DNA from: Blastobasis lacticolella
Taxonomy: Eukaryota > Arthropoda > Insecta > Lepidoptera > Blastobasidae
DNA length: 64,000 nt
Direction of reading: 5' to 3'
NCBI GenBank assembly: GCA_905147135.1
Contig: LR990056.1
Location: 16,688,001-16,752,000, forward strand
In this document: positions 36,660-49,400 of the stretch, piece after piece
Numbering within the stretch: position 1 is the first letter of the stretch
How the letters are laid out: each line of letters opens with the position of its first letter
Translations under genes and position numbers: made by a program
The notes under the pieces: generated by a model
What the model was told of the DNA's origin: nothing
The model's database searches: none
What the model saw: only the letters and a program-made list of their open reading frames with translations

Positions 36660-37340
36660 TCTAAAGGTTATAATATAATACGGAGATAGTTTGTACGCAA
36701 GAAAAAAAATAGGTACGGGTAAAGTAGGTGTGGAATCAGTATTTTATTGTGTGCAATAATGTGTAAAATAAATAAAAATCTAGGAGTGTACAGCCCCGAG
36801 GAGCCGGGCGGGCGCGCAAGGCGTGTAGGGTCAGGCAGGAAGTAAGTTTCTTTGCCACCGCAGCGGTAAAACAAGGGAAGTGTGAAATATGTATACGGTT
36901 TATTTGTTGAAACGCCACCTTTTTAGTAAGTGACATTGTCAAGATCCGATGTCTCTCAATAAACTTAGTGCAAGAAAGGTGTTTTCTTGGGATTTCCCTA
37001 CATCCAGCTCCTGGATGTCCATATTCTACAGGTAGGTGGGGTGCGGTAGGGCTAGCACGCCACGCGAACGAAGTTTCGCCCGGCCCACTAGTAGGTACAT
37101 CAACATATCTAGGCATGTGCAGCCAACAAGGCATTCCGCTGGCTAGCCGGCCCCGAGGAGACGGCGCGGGCCTTGGTTATAATACGGAGATAGATTGTAC
37201 GCAAGAAAAAAAGTAGGTGTGGAATCAGTATTTTATTGTGTGCAATAAAGTGTAAAATAAGGAAATATCTAGGCATGTGCAGCCAGCAAGGCATTCCGCT
37301 GGCTAGCCGGGCCGGAGGAGCCGGTCGGGCGCGCGCGCGG
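36660..37340. repeat. Local duplication around docking-gene terminal exon
   Basis: The block GGAATCAGTATTTTATTGTG with its ACGCAAGAAAAAAA flank occurs at 36668-36790 and 37175-37265, about 507 bp apart. The block CTAGGCATGTGCAGCCA, continuing CAAGGCATTCCGCTGGCTAG, occurs at 37108-37150 and 37268-37310. It includes the stop codon and poly(A) signal of the proposed last exon. Confidence 0.7.
37232..37237 (-). terminator. Candidate poly(A) signal after docking-gene stop
   Basis: AATAAA on the minus strand, 32 bases beyond the TAG at 37269. A duplicate copy of the same stretch carries another at 36743-36748. Confidence 0.45.
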
Positions 37341-37415
37341 CGAGGGCGCGGGGCGGCGGCGGCGCCGCGACGACGGCGGGGTGCGCTCTTTCGGCTCGGC
37401 CGCCCGGGTCAGCGC
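37269..37415 (-). CDS. Probable terminal exon of the docking gene
   Basis: A C-rich acceptor (CCCCCCCAG) precedes 49 in-frame codons ending in TAG, in the phase left by the exon 38359-38497. The product is basic and Pro/Arg-rich (PPSSRRRRRPAPSP region), unlike the coiled coil before it, and the exon is very GC-rich. An AATAAA (37232-37237, minus) lies 32 bases past the stop, as expected for a short 3' UTR. The exon's last part is duplicated locally at 37096-37165 and, more weakly, at 36785-36830. Direct transcript support is lacking. An alternative last exon at 36939-37025 is also in phase. Confidence 0.5.
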   Translation of the reverse strand, partial: ALTRAAEPKERTPPSSRRRRRPAPSPRARPTGSSGPASQRNALLAAHA

Positions 37416-40400
37416 CTGGGGGGGATGTTATCATCATTATCATCATCATCATCAATCGAATGCATAGATAGGCGGGGATAGGTGGAAGCTGGGGCCGTAC
37501 CATGAACTCTTATAGCAGAACCTAAACAGAACTGCCTTGCTTACAACGAGGCAGCGCTACACGTATCACATTTGCCTGGAGACCTGTAACACAGGTTACT
37601 CGTAATCTAGTGCAGGCTGCAGTCTCCACATACATAATACATAACTATGTAAAAGTAGTAGTAACAATTATTGTAAATGTGGAGAAAAATAAATGAATAT
37701 TTTTTTATTTTTTTATTTTTAAGCTTGTCTCGTTCTAAGCAGGGCAATTCTGTTTAGATTCTGCTATAAGAGCTCATGGTAAGCACTGGCCAACGGTGTA
37801 GTAGAGTGTGTTGTGACGTCAGCCGGTTAAGGGAGAGTGCTTATGGACAACAAGATTTGTGGGTGTCAAGAAGTGCGCACGCCCGAAGAACCACCGGCAA
37901 GTAAGCGTGCGCATCACCCGTGATTAGGTCTGACGCGGTCCTAATGACGGAGATGTCGATAGGATCCTTGGCGGAGGAGTGCGGGTATAAAGTGTTTCAG
38001 TGGACTAATTGTTAAGGGGTCCGACTCGGAAACGCGAGGTACCGAGTCAAGTTATATTGAATAGAAGTTATTAACTCCTCAAATACTGAAAAAAAATTAC
38101 CTGCGAATGTTTGTAGAATCTCCAACCCGTGGACACTATGGCAAAAGCCTACACTGATATTATGTGGAGGAGCTATAAGTCCAGCAATGGGCAGATGGAT
38201 TGTTGGAAGGTATGTAAGCTTAATAGGCTGCCTGCTTTATTAGCTTAACCAACCTTCACTAGATGTACTATTCTGACACCATATATGAAAATACGCGAGT
38301 GAGCGTATTTAGTTATTGACCACCTAATCACCGCAGCGTAAGGTTGTAAATTGCTTACCTCGTCGATCTTGATAAGCTCCACCATTTCGACTATCTTCTT
38401 CTCCAAACCCTTGATGTAAAGCTTAGCGTTGGTCTGGTTGATGTCGACAGATTTGCCCAGCAGCTTCATCAGAGGCAGCGAGTCGCAGTCCGAAGACCTG
38501 GAAGAGTAGCACCACCGTTTTAAATCAACCAGCTTTATTTTGCGACATTCCTCCGTGTGGTTTTTGATCCAATTTAGTCGGGTTAACAGGGTCACGGAGT
38601 TTAGATGGTAGTCGCTCCACTGACTGCAAGTTTCATCGATGTTTTCCCTAACTGTAAGAACATCGTTTAGTGCTCCACTAATGTGATTGTATTATTTTTA
38701 TGTCTTTTTGTATTTCTTGTGTCTTTTTCGATATTGTGGTATTGTTGATCTCGTAAATAAATGTTCTTTCTTTCTAATGTAGGTTCCTAGTTATGTAGGT
38801 AACTCTGAAAAGAGACATTGGTACATGGCGGCACTGGGGTTCGAACCCGGTACCTCTAGCTTGCGAGTGGGGCTCTTTGATCGGCGCTCTTCACCGGTTA
38901 TTATAGAATGTAAATGAATGTAGAAAAAGCAAATGAGGTGTTTCAAGCTCGTAGCTTGTGACAATCTACTCTATGACCATCTCTGTGAGCTTTTTAATGG
39001 TGGTAATAATTGACCATGCGGCTGAAGATAAAGCATGCCTGTCTAGGAGTTCTATTGCTTAGCCTACTTCTTCTACTACTACACTTCTACTACAGCAAGC
39101 CTGCCAACGCGAGTTTAGTCTTCTTCGTGAGCACGCTTGAAGGCGTCGATTACACCAACCAGGGAACACACTAGCAGTCAACGAGTTCTATTGCTTAGCT
39201 TTATCTACTTACAAAGCCAAAGCCTGTATCTTATCCAGCAAGGCAGTCAACACGGACGCCGTCCGGTCCTTGAGCTCGCAAACGCGGCGGGTCTCGCCTC
39301 GCTTTTCTTCCAGATTGTTCTGGAGCGACTCAATGCTGTCCTGCTGCTTGTAGAGCTTGGCTTGGTGCTTCGCGTGTTCTTCGCCTGGTGGTAAGTGAAG
39401 ATTTTAATAATATAAGGAGGCGATAGTGGGTCACTTGATGGTAAGTGATCAGCACCGCCCGTGGTCATCAGCAATATCAGGAGGGCCACGAATGCACTGC
39501 CGGTCTTTGAGATAAGTTTAGGCTTGTTTCTTGAAGGCTCCAATGTCGTACTGGCTCGGGAATACCAATGTGAGAGGATTATGACAGAGGTAAGGCGTTA
39601 GATTTCCGGCCGTGCAGAAATTTAAATTATGAATTTTAATTTCTGTTACGGGTGTTATAAGTATGTAGGGGAAGGTGGCCTAAAACGGGTAAGCGCTCGT
39701 ACGCTGCCATGTCAATAAGGAGTGCCGACGGCTGCATGTTCCAAGAGTAGCCGAATGATGACGAGTTTCGATCCATTTTGCTTGGGCACCGGAGCCGCTT
39801 AATGGCGGATGTACCTATATTTAACAAAAGTTTTTTAGTGCTTTTCTTAAAAAATATTAAGATATATGTTCCTTGATTAGTCGAAATCCTTTATAATAAG
39901 CACATTGTTAATATTGCGCTTATATTTTAGCGCTATCTATCTTTAAATTAAGACACAGAGTTATATCGGATTACCTTTCATTTTGAAGTCTTTAATTACT
40001 TTACAAAAATATGTGCCATTGGGCAAAACGGGTATGGTTTTGTATGAAAAATTTAATACAAAATGGATTACATGAAGATCTTGTTATTTCAATCTATATT
40101 GTAAAAATACCTCAAAGGAGTATAGGTATTTTGATCTACAACTCCTGTAGCTATTAATATTACATAAATAGAAAGGTTGTTAGGTGGTTCAGGTTTTAAA
40201 GTTTGCATTTTAACATTAAACAAAATGTTAAATGCTTACAGTCGAAATGATAAACTATAGTCGGTAGGTAAAGTATTTTTTCCAAGTTGTTAGATTTTAA
40301 GTTTGATTTACCTATCCTAAAAATTATGACGTCTACCCGCTTTGCCCTAATCAGATACCCGATTTAGGCTCATAAGCGGGCAAAACGGGTTTTTTAGAGG

Positions 40401-43400
40401 TTTCTTATTTCTTCTGTTTATAAAATATTTGATAGAAAATGCTTTAAAATAGATAGTGTTTTATTTTCAACTTTAATAAACATCCTATCTTATAAACTAA
40501 ATCAAACGAAGATATTCACCACATTTCTAGTTTTTTTATATCCTCGCGCGAAACTTACCCGTTCTAGGCCATCTTCCCCTACCTATTTGAAAAAAAGAAG
40601 TAAGTACCTAAGTATATCTTATCTAAGTATTTTATCAGTTTTCTAGCATTCATAACATTAAGTTTTGCTTACTTTATGCTAGATGGCGCTGTGTGATTTG
40701 TACAACCAATTTTTTTTTTAATTGTACGCTGGGAACATTTCTTGTTCAAAAGTGATAAATGTTCTTATTGTTATTCACTTACTGATATTGACTTTGAGCA
40801 TCCTCACAGCATCGTTGAGGTTCTTCAGTTCCGTGTTCACTTCGTTGATGTAGTTGAACAATGCGTAGTTCTCCTCCTCACGACGCGTGAACTCCTGGAT
40901 CAACTTGTCCACGTCCGTCTCGCCGGAGAATTCCTGGAATTGGCGGAAACAGGAAGTAGGTAAATGAAACGCAGATAAGCTGCAAGAGTGCCGTGTTCGA
41001 TGTCATGGCCACGTCTTGCGCAGACCGGTAAATTACGTGGGGAACAAATGTTTGGCAATACCGCCCCCGCGGAGCACGGGAAGGACAGGCCGGCCCAAGA
41101 AGCGATGGCTTGACATCGTCAAGAACGACATGCGTACCAATAAGCTCACCACCAAGGATGCCGAAGACTGAGTGAGGTGGGCCAGGAGTAGCAAGACGGT
41201 GGACCCTGGACCCTCGCGTGCTGCGCAGGGGCGCAACCAGGACATAATTCCGTAATGATGATGATGATGATAAGGAAGTAGATAAAACGGTTGTTGAAGA
41301 GTGAGGATTGGGGCCCCAACTATAGGTGGAGCTCATCTTGAGTTGTTGACTAGGAGTAAGTATTATGGGTGGAAACTCTATTCTCGTAGTTGACTAGTGT
41401 CTACCTGGGACAAACTATCCAGTAAGGCCCACCACTCATTCTGATCGTTGAAGCTCCTGTTTAACCAGGGTCTACAATGGCGATCACACACAAGTCCTGA
41501 GTTTTGAGACTCAGGAATGAGGAATAACCTGAGGAAAAGCTATAGTACTGTCTTGGATTGAAACCCGCAACAAATTTAATTAAGATGTAACAGGCAAGAG
41601 TACTTGTAATGGTATGGATCTCACAGAAGCGGCACTGGTTTAGTGGCAGCATGCTTGCGAAACCGATAACCAAGATTAAGCAATGCTCGCAGAGTCCGGG
41701 AATTGGATGGGTGCCGTTTCGTGCGGCTGATCGAAATTCTGCACCGTAACGAGCTCGCCACTCGTTAGGTGTGCCTCCGAATGCCGTTAGCGAAGCGACA
41801 TTGTACAATGTCTTCCTGTCGCTAAGGATCCTGAGACTGGTATAAAAATCCTCACCTTTATAGCATCAAGCATATCCACATGCTGGTTATAAGCCCTCAG
41901 TTCTTCCTCCTGCTGCTCCAACCGCTTGGCTTCGGCACGCGCGTCGGCGGCCGTCAGCCGCACCGTGCCCTTCGTCCGGAGGAACTCCTCGAGCTTCAGA
42001 CTGTGGTCCAGCTGGCGCTGCAGCTCGCGTACTTCCTGCGGGGATTAGGAAGATGGTTGGTTTTAGGAGGCAATGGATTTGGTACATGACATTTTAAATG
42101 CTTCTAATTTGTTCTAGTTGAAAATTTTATTTTTTTGTTTTATTTTCAAATATTGTCGTTGTTGCTTGTAATAAGGTGTATTTTCGTTCGTAGGGAAGGA
42201 ATGAAACAAATAGTACGTGTTGATTAGTCTCGATCTGTATTAGAACTGAACTGGTAACAATTTTAACTTAGGAGGGACGCGGCCAATAGATATAGCTATA
42301 GGTATCTATAGGTAGTTACTATCATACGCAACATGCCGCCCACCAAAGGACACAGTCCTTTATAAACAAAAAAATACATAGGTACTTATGTAAATGAACT
42401 GATAGAATTTATTTCACCTATCGTCTTTAACAATTTTACAGAGAACAATAATTAAACATATTTTGATTGATATTTTCATATCAATGGATTATTGACATGC
42501 AAAATTATCTATTCAATACAAACTCAGCGATTGGGTATTGCTATAGGGATACTACATTAATAACAATGTCTTAAACACTAAACTAATGACAGTAAGAGTA
42601 GGTACGTTAATTTACAAGAAATAGTACAGTAATTATGTTTTATCTATCGGTAAGGCACATAATTTAGTTACGGAACGTTTTACAATATCATTGTTATATC
42701 TTATGCTATACACTCTAGTATGTCCGTCATGCCCAGGGTGTTTGTCAACTACACGACCGAGAGACCATTTTCCCGGTGGTAACTGTTCGTCTTTGAGAAG
42801 AACTATGTCACCAATCTCAAACTCCCTCTCAGCTTTTGTCCACTTTGGTCGCTCTTGTAGTCTAGTCAGGTATTCTGTTTGCCATCTGTGCCAAAAATCA
42901 CGTACTAACTTCTGCGTTAGCTGCCATCGTGAGAGTCTATGAATGTTAATATTCCTTAGGTCTGGGCTCGGTATGTTCACTGGACTTTCGCCTATTAGGA
43001 AGTGTCCAGGCGTAAGGGGTTCAATGACATCGGCGTCAGTGGTGTCGATTGGCGTTAGAGGGCGAGAGTTCAGGCACGCTTCTATTTGGCACAGTGTGGT
43101 TGTCATTTCTTCAAACGTCAGACTGGAGGTGAGTATTCTTCTAAGGTGGTATTTTACAGATTTAACACCGGCCTCCCATAAACCACCAAAATTTGGACTG
43201 TACGGTGGCATGAAATGCCATTGAGTGCCATCAGACGCAAGTTTTTCAACTAAGTGACCAGGTAAGTCTAAATTGGCCTCTTTCCAAGCAGCTGTCAATT
43301 CCTTGTTAGCCCCGACAAAATTGCGGCCTTGGTCACTCCAAATATGTGTGCATCTGCCTCTTCTGGCTACAAATCTGTTGAAGGCTCCAATAAATGAATC

Positions 43401-46400
43401 AGATGACAGGTCTCCTACAAATTCTAGGTGCAAGGCTTTTGTAGCCATGCAAATAAATATGGCGATATAGGCTTTATTTGACTTTGCTCCTTTCCCCTTT
43501 GACATTAATACTTGCAAAGGACCGGCAAAGTCAACTCCACTGTGAAGAAATGGTCTTGCTTCAGTGACACGGGCCTTTGGTAAGTCACCCATAATTTGGA
43601 CTCTGTTCGCGGCTTTCAGCCGAGCACATGTCAAACATTTATGTATGCAAAGTTTCACAGCAGGTTTTACTCGAATTATCCAGTATTTTGATCGTAAATA
43701 GCAGACCATTAGTTGGATTCCACCATGCAACGTTCTTTTGTGAGCATCAGCTATTAATAACGGCGTCAAATCATTTTTTGTTCCTAGAATAATAGGGTGT
43801 TTCTTCGTGTCCTCTAGATCTGTATGCCTTAAACGGCCGCCCACCCTGAGAACTTTATTTTGATCTAAATAGGGATTAAGCGATCTTATTTTGCTTTTAT
43901 TCTTCACATTTGTCTTCCTATTTAATCTTGCTATATCATTTCCAAATTCTCTGTTCTGTGCTATTTTCACACATGTCATTAATGCTTCTTCCATTTCTTC
44001 TGTCGAATTAGGTAATATTAATTTTTCAGGAAACCTTTTACTATTAAGAAATCTTTTGCAATATACTATAGTTCTTAGTAATTCGGCCAATGAATCAAAA
44101 TTATCCAAATTCATCTTATAATCTTCTATTTCGGTTTCTATTTTCAGGTTAACTACAATATTTTTCTTTCTTTCTAAATATGTAGGTATAATATTGGGTC
44201 TTGTAAATTTTATGTTATTTCTCATTAACCATTCTGGTCCTTCCCACCATAGTCTATGCTCAGCAAGTTGTGGTACTTGTAATCCTCTTGAGCCTATGTC
44301 AGCGGGATTTTCCTTCGATATAACATGGTACCATTGGTTGTTGTTTATGTTGTCCAATATTTCTACAACCCGGTTGCTAACAAAAGGCTTCCATCTATTC
44401 GGATCTCCAAATAACCATGATAGTACTACTGATGAGTCAGTCCAAGCGTAAACTTGTCCAATGGATATTCTCATAGCCTCTCGTACTTGTGTGAGGAGAT
44501 TTGCTAGTAAAACTGCTCCACAGAGCTCTAATCTTGGCAGAGATACAGGTTTGACAGGAGTTACTCGTGTTTTTGATGCCACAATTCCAATTTTAATGTC
44601 TCCATTTCTTGTGCTTACTCTGCAGTAGACTACAGCGCAGTATGCTTCATTTGAGGCGTCGCAAAAACCATGTAGAGTGATGTCAGCAATGTTACTATCA
44701 TCAGTGTATAGCCATCTGTATATTTGAACTTGATGCAAATCCTTGAATGTTTCTCTTATGTTAAGCCATATCTTTCTTAACATGTTTGTCACTTCTTCAT
44801 CCCAATTAAGTCTTTCCATCCATAATCTTTTGATTAGTATTTTTGCAGGTACAATAGCAGCGCCGAGCCAACCCAATGGATCAAATATTCTCTGGATATC
44901 GGCAAGTATATTTCTTTTGGTAATTATTTTAGGTGGCGGTGGCAGATTGATGTGATAATGGAACGAATCTGTAGTCATATTCCAGGTAAGACCTAGTGTT
45001 TTGATAATGCGATTGTGATCTTCGTTATTTGCACTTGCGCTTCTTTCAGAGGGATGTATTTCATTCATAAATCTTGTACTATTAGAAGCCCATTTTTGTA
45101 GTTCAAAACCTCCTTTCTTCATTATTTCTCGCAATTGATTGCTGATTTCTATAGCTTCATCTTCTGTTGAACATCCACTTATACAGTCGTCTACGAAAAA
45201 ATCTTGCTTTATAACTTGAGATGCCTTAGGGTAGTCTTTCTTTTCATCCTCGGCAAGTTGTATTAATGTTCTGACTGCAAGATAGGGCGCCGAAGCTGTG
45301 CCGAAGGTAACCCTCAACATCCTATAGTCCTTGATATCTTGGTTTTGTTTTGTGCTATCTGTTTTACAATACCACAATATTCGTTGATAATCGGAGTCTT
45401 CTTTAGAAACCTTTATTTGACGATACATTTTTTGTATATCAGCAACAAAACAAAATCGTCTAGTACGCCATCTCATTATAATACTTCTTAAGTCTTCTTG
45501 CAGCTGTGGACCGACAAGCATTTCGTCGTTGAGTGATTTGTTGTTTTCACCCTTGCAAGATGCGTCAAAAACAGCTCTGATTTTTGTTGTTTCCTTGTCT
45601 ACTCTAATGACAGCATGGTGTGGAAGATATATTGCTGGGCTGATAATCTCTTCTTGTGGAACTTCTTCCATGTGATTTAGTTGTATGTACTCGTTCATAA
45701 CCCTTGTATATTCTTCTTTAACTTTTGGATTCTTGTCTAAACTTCTATAAAGTTGTTGCAATCTCTTCATAGCAATATCTCTCGTCTCACCTACTAATTG
45801 TTTTGTGTGATCTGTCTTGAACGGCAATTTCACTGTGTATCTCCCTTCTTGATCTCTTGTATGTGTTTTCGCATAAATCTCTTCACATAATTTTTCTTCT
45901 GCAGTGAAATTTCGTTTGGTTGTGTCTTCAATCTCCCACATACTTTTGAGCATATTATCTAAGTCCAAATCCAGGTGATGATGCATTACAATTGTCTCTT
46001 CGCCTTGTGCGAACCCTTCATTGATTTTCCCGAAAAGTATCCAGCCAAGGTTTGTTTCTTGTGCACATGGTGAACCAGGTGGACCCTTGATGAGATTGTT
46101 TTTGAGTATGTGAGTGTAAACTTCTATACCTAGCAGCATATCTATTTTTCCTGGCGTGTAATAACTTGGATCAGCCAGTTGACGCCCGTCTAGGTGCGGC
46201 CATGTCTGTGGAGTGATTGAATTGCATGGTAACCTTGTTGTGAGTGGTGTAGAAATCACGTAGGCATTGATTCTAAGGCTGAATTGTTGATCATATCTTG
46301 ACAATAACTTCAAAGCAACCTTATGGTTTATGTGTGTCTTTGTTGAACCGACACCTGAAACAGTGCCGGTGGCTGGAGTTTTCTTGAGTTCTAACATTTG

Positions 46401-49400
46401 TGTTGCTCTCTCGCTGATGAATGTAGCTTGTGAGCCAGGGTCGATAAGTGCTCTTAATATGACAATTTGACCCGCGCTACCCATTACAGGTACTAACGCT
46501 GTTGCAAGAAGCGCTCTTTGGCTGTTTGAACTAAAATGTGATGCAATTGATACATGAGGCTCATCTTCTTCACTATCTGTGGTGGTATGCAGGGAAGAAA
46601 TCTTCTGTGATTGTGTTTTGACGATTCTTCTTTATTTGTAGATAATGGCCTTCTTGGTGAGTGTAGAAGCGAGTGATGTCTTTTGTTACAGATCTTGCAT
46701 GATGTTTGTAGTTTGCAGTTGGACACGGAGTGGCCAGAAGCTAAGCAGTTGAAGCAAAGTCGTTGTTTCTTCACGTATTCACTTCTCTTGTCTGGATCCC
46801 ATCTTCCAAAGTCTTTGCAATGACATAAGAGGTGACTCTCATTACATAACTTGCAAGGATTTGAATGTGATGTTGAAACTGCAGCCGTAGTGATATCTCC
46901 ACCGGTGACATGATAAGATCGTTGATTTATTTTGTCTCTCATGAGGTTTGTGGTCAGTTCTAGTGTGCATATTCTGTTCTCCAAAAACTTTACAAAGTCT
47001 TCAAACGTAGGCAAGTCTTCATTATGTTCAGAACTAACATACGTTTCCCATTCTTTATGAGAATCTTGGTCCAATTTCTGCACCAACAGAAATATGATTA
47101 ACGGATCCCAAGAATCGATCGGAATATCCTGGTTTTTGATACTGGTCAAACATTCTCTCGTGCTATCTATGAGTACCTTAATTTGCAGTGGAGATTGAGT
47201 AGTCATTTTCTTGAATGAAAACAATCGTTTGAGTATAGCGTTGACTATAAGCCTTTTTTGACTATAACGATTCTTCAAACCATTCCACGCCGGTAAATAG
47301 TTCTTCTCAGTTACTTGAAAATGTTTGATAGAATTTAATGCTTCGCCTGTAACACAAGTTTTCAAATAATGAAGTTTTTGTACGTCACTGAGGCACTTAT
47401 TATGGTGAATTAGAGATGTAAACGTATCTTCGAAAGATTGCCACTCTTCATATGACCCCGCAAATGTAGGCAGGTTGATTGTGGGCAACTTAACGTCGGC
47501 CGGTATTTTATCACTTGTTTGTTGTACTCGCTGCGGTGATTGTGATGCGGATACAATTGTAGGTGTTCGCAATAAATCCATAATGTCGCCCTTTAATTCA
47601 AGAAACTCATCCATGCAGCTTTGATACTTATCTTCTTGAAAATAGTCCAATTGTAGTCTTTCATCACGCGTAGTACTTCTTAACAACTCTTGATGTACTA
47701 TTTTCACGTTGTTCCAGTACTCGTCAACTATTTGCAGGCGAGCTTGTAACCATCCGCGAGTTAAACGCGCTTTCGGACACTTTTTTAGGTTAGTTTTCGC
47801 TTTATTAATGAGTTCAAAATTATCTTCCAATTGTTCGGTAAGCTTCTTGGATGTTGACATTGTTTACGACGTAAAAACCTCGATTTATCTGACCAAACAC
47901 TCGAATTATGCCACTTGTTTACGTAATATTTATTCCATTGATAGGTAATGCTTCCGAGATGCGTCGATCCCTACGACCGTTCGCCGATTCAAGGTCAAAG
48001 GAGTATGCAAATCACTTTCACTTTTCAAGGATCCGGCTCGATTATGACCACTATGTTGCTTGTAATAAGGTGTATTTTCGTTCGTAGGGAAGGAATGAAA
48101 CAAATAGTACGTGTTGATTAGTCTCGATCTGTATTAGAACTGAACTGGTAACAATTTTAACTTAGGAGGGACGCGGCCAATAGATATAGCTATAGGTATC
48201 TATAGGTAGTTACTATCATACGCAACAGTCGTCATTGTAGATTCCTAATCCTTGCATGGGTAGGCCTCCCACAAGGTGGTCCGACGACCTGGTAAAGATC
48301 ACCTACGAGTATCATTGTTACTTAGCGGCAGAAAGCTCCCGATCTCCCATTCTTCACCCAGTCTCGAGTTTTCCACAGATCACTGGCAGGTTATACCGCC
48401 GGTTAATTAATATAAGGGAAGATATACCATGGTTGGACCTTAGACCACATGGTCGCGCGACTGTTGCCAATTAGGACAGCGCCTAGTGGTAGAAAGAAAC
48501 CTATTGAATCGAACCAGCCTAGTCGGGTACCGACATACCTGACAGTGCCTCCTGTAATCCAGGGCCGCTTTCTCCTTGAGCTGTTCCAGCTTCCCGCACC
48601 ACTCCTCGCGCTGGTCATACGTGGTGATGGCTGCCTCTACCAGCTCTATGATCAGGGCCTTGCCCTCCATAAGTCTTTTCACCTGGTTCTTCCAGATCGT
48701 GTTGAAGAACTGGCTGCAATGTTAAGGATTCCACATGTTTTATGGCAATAAAAATAATTTGGAAAATCCTTGGCAAATTTTTGAAGAATTGCGTGGAGGA
48801 GCGTGAAATCTAGGTATGCGCTTATTTTAATTCATTAAAAAAAGATTTTTTTCCACGCATACTTGGTATGAGCTCGAGAGAATTCCCCTGGAGAGTACTT
48901 ACAACAAGACGTTTTTTTATTGCCTAAGGAGACACACGGACGGACGGTCCACCTGATGGAAGGTGGCCAAGTTCTGAAAGAGAGCCTTGCAAACGTCGAC
49001 CATCATCACAGCCCGTAACAATCCACTGCAGGAGTTAGGGCCTCTCCCACGAAAGAGGAGCTTATTGCCATAATCTCCACGCTTGGCAGGCGGGTTGGAG
49101 ATCGCAGTGTTTAAATGTAATAATTGAAAATGCTGCTGCCCATTTTCCAGACTACGGCGACTCTTAATCTTTTGCCTCGAAAACATTGATATTCTACGGT
49201 AACTGCTCACTATCATGCTTAACCTAACATAAATGAAAAAAAAAATTCTACGTTCTGTGTTTTATGTGCAAGAATCGATAAATACCGCTTACTATCAGGC
49301 GGGCTGTCTGCTTGTTTGCCATCAAATATAATAAAAGATGACGAAGATATTAAAGGACGACCGGAACGACCGGAAGATTTACGACCTGGTACAATTTGTG

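Larger units (their letters stand above)
42160..48227 (-). mobile_element. BEL/Pao LTR retrotransposon, nearly intact, inside an intron
   Basis: It is 6068 bp, bounded by two 174-bp LTRs that read as identical and flanked by the 5-bp duplication GTCGT (42155-42159 and 48228-48232), the size expected for BEL/Pao integrase. It lies wholly inside one intron of the docking gene and on its coding strand. Gag and pol are in different frames, with one apparent break near 46616. Apart from the element, the host intron is only about 430 bp. Identical LTRs imply a very recent insertion. Confidence 0.95.

Noticed and set aside
37303..37503. 66-codon minus ORF with its own ATG
   Set aside because: It uses a different frame from the proposed terminal exon and starts in a GAT microsatellite.
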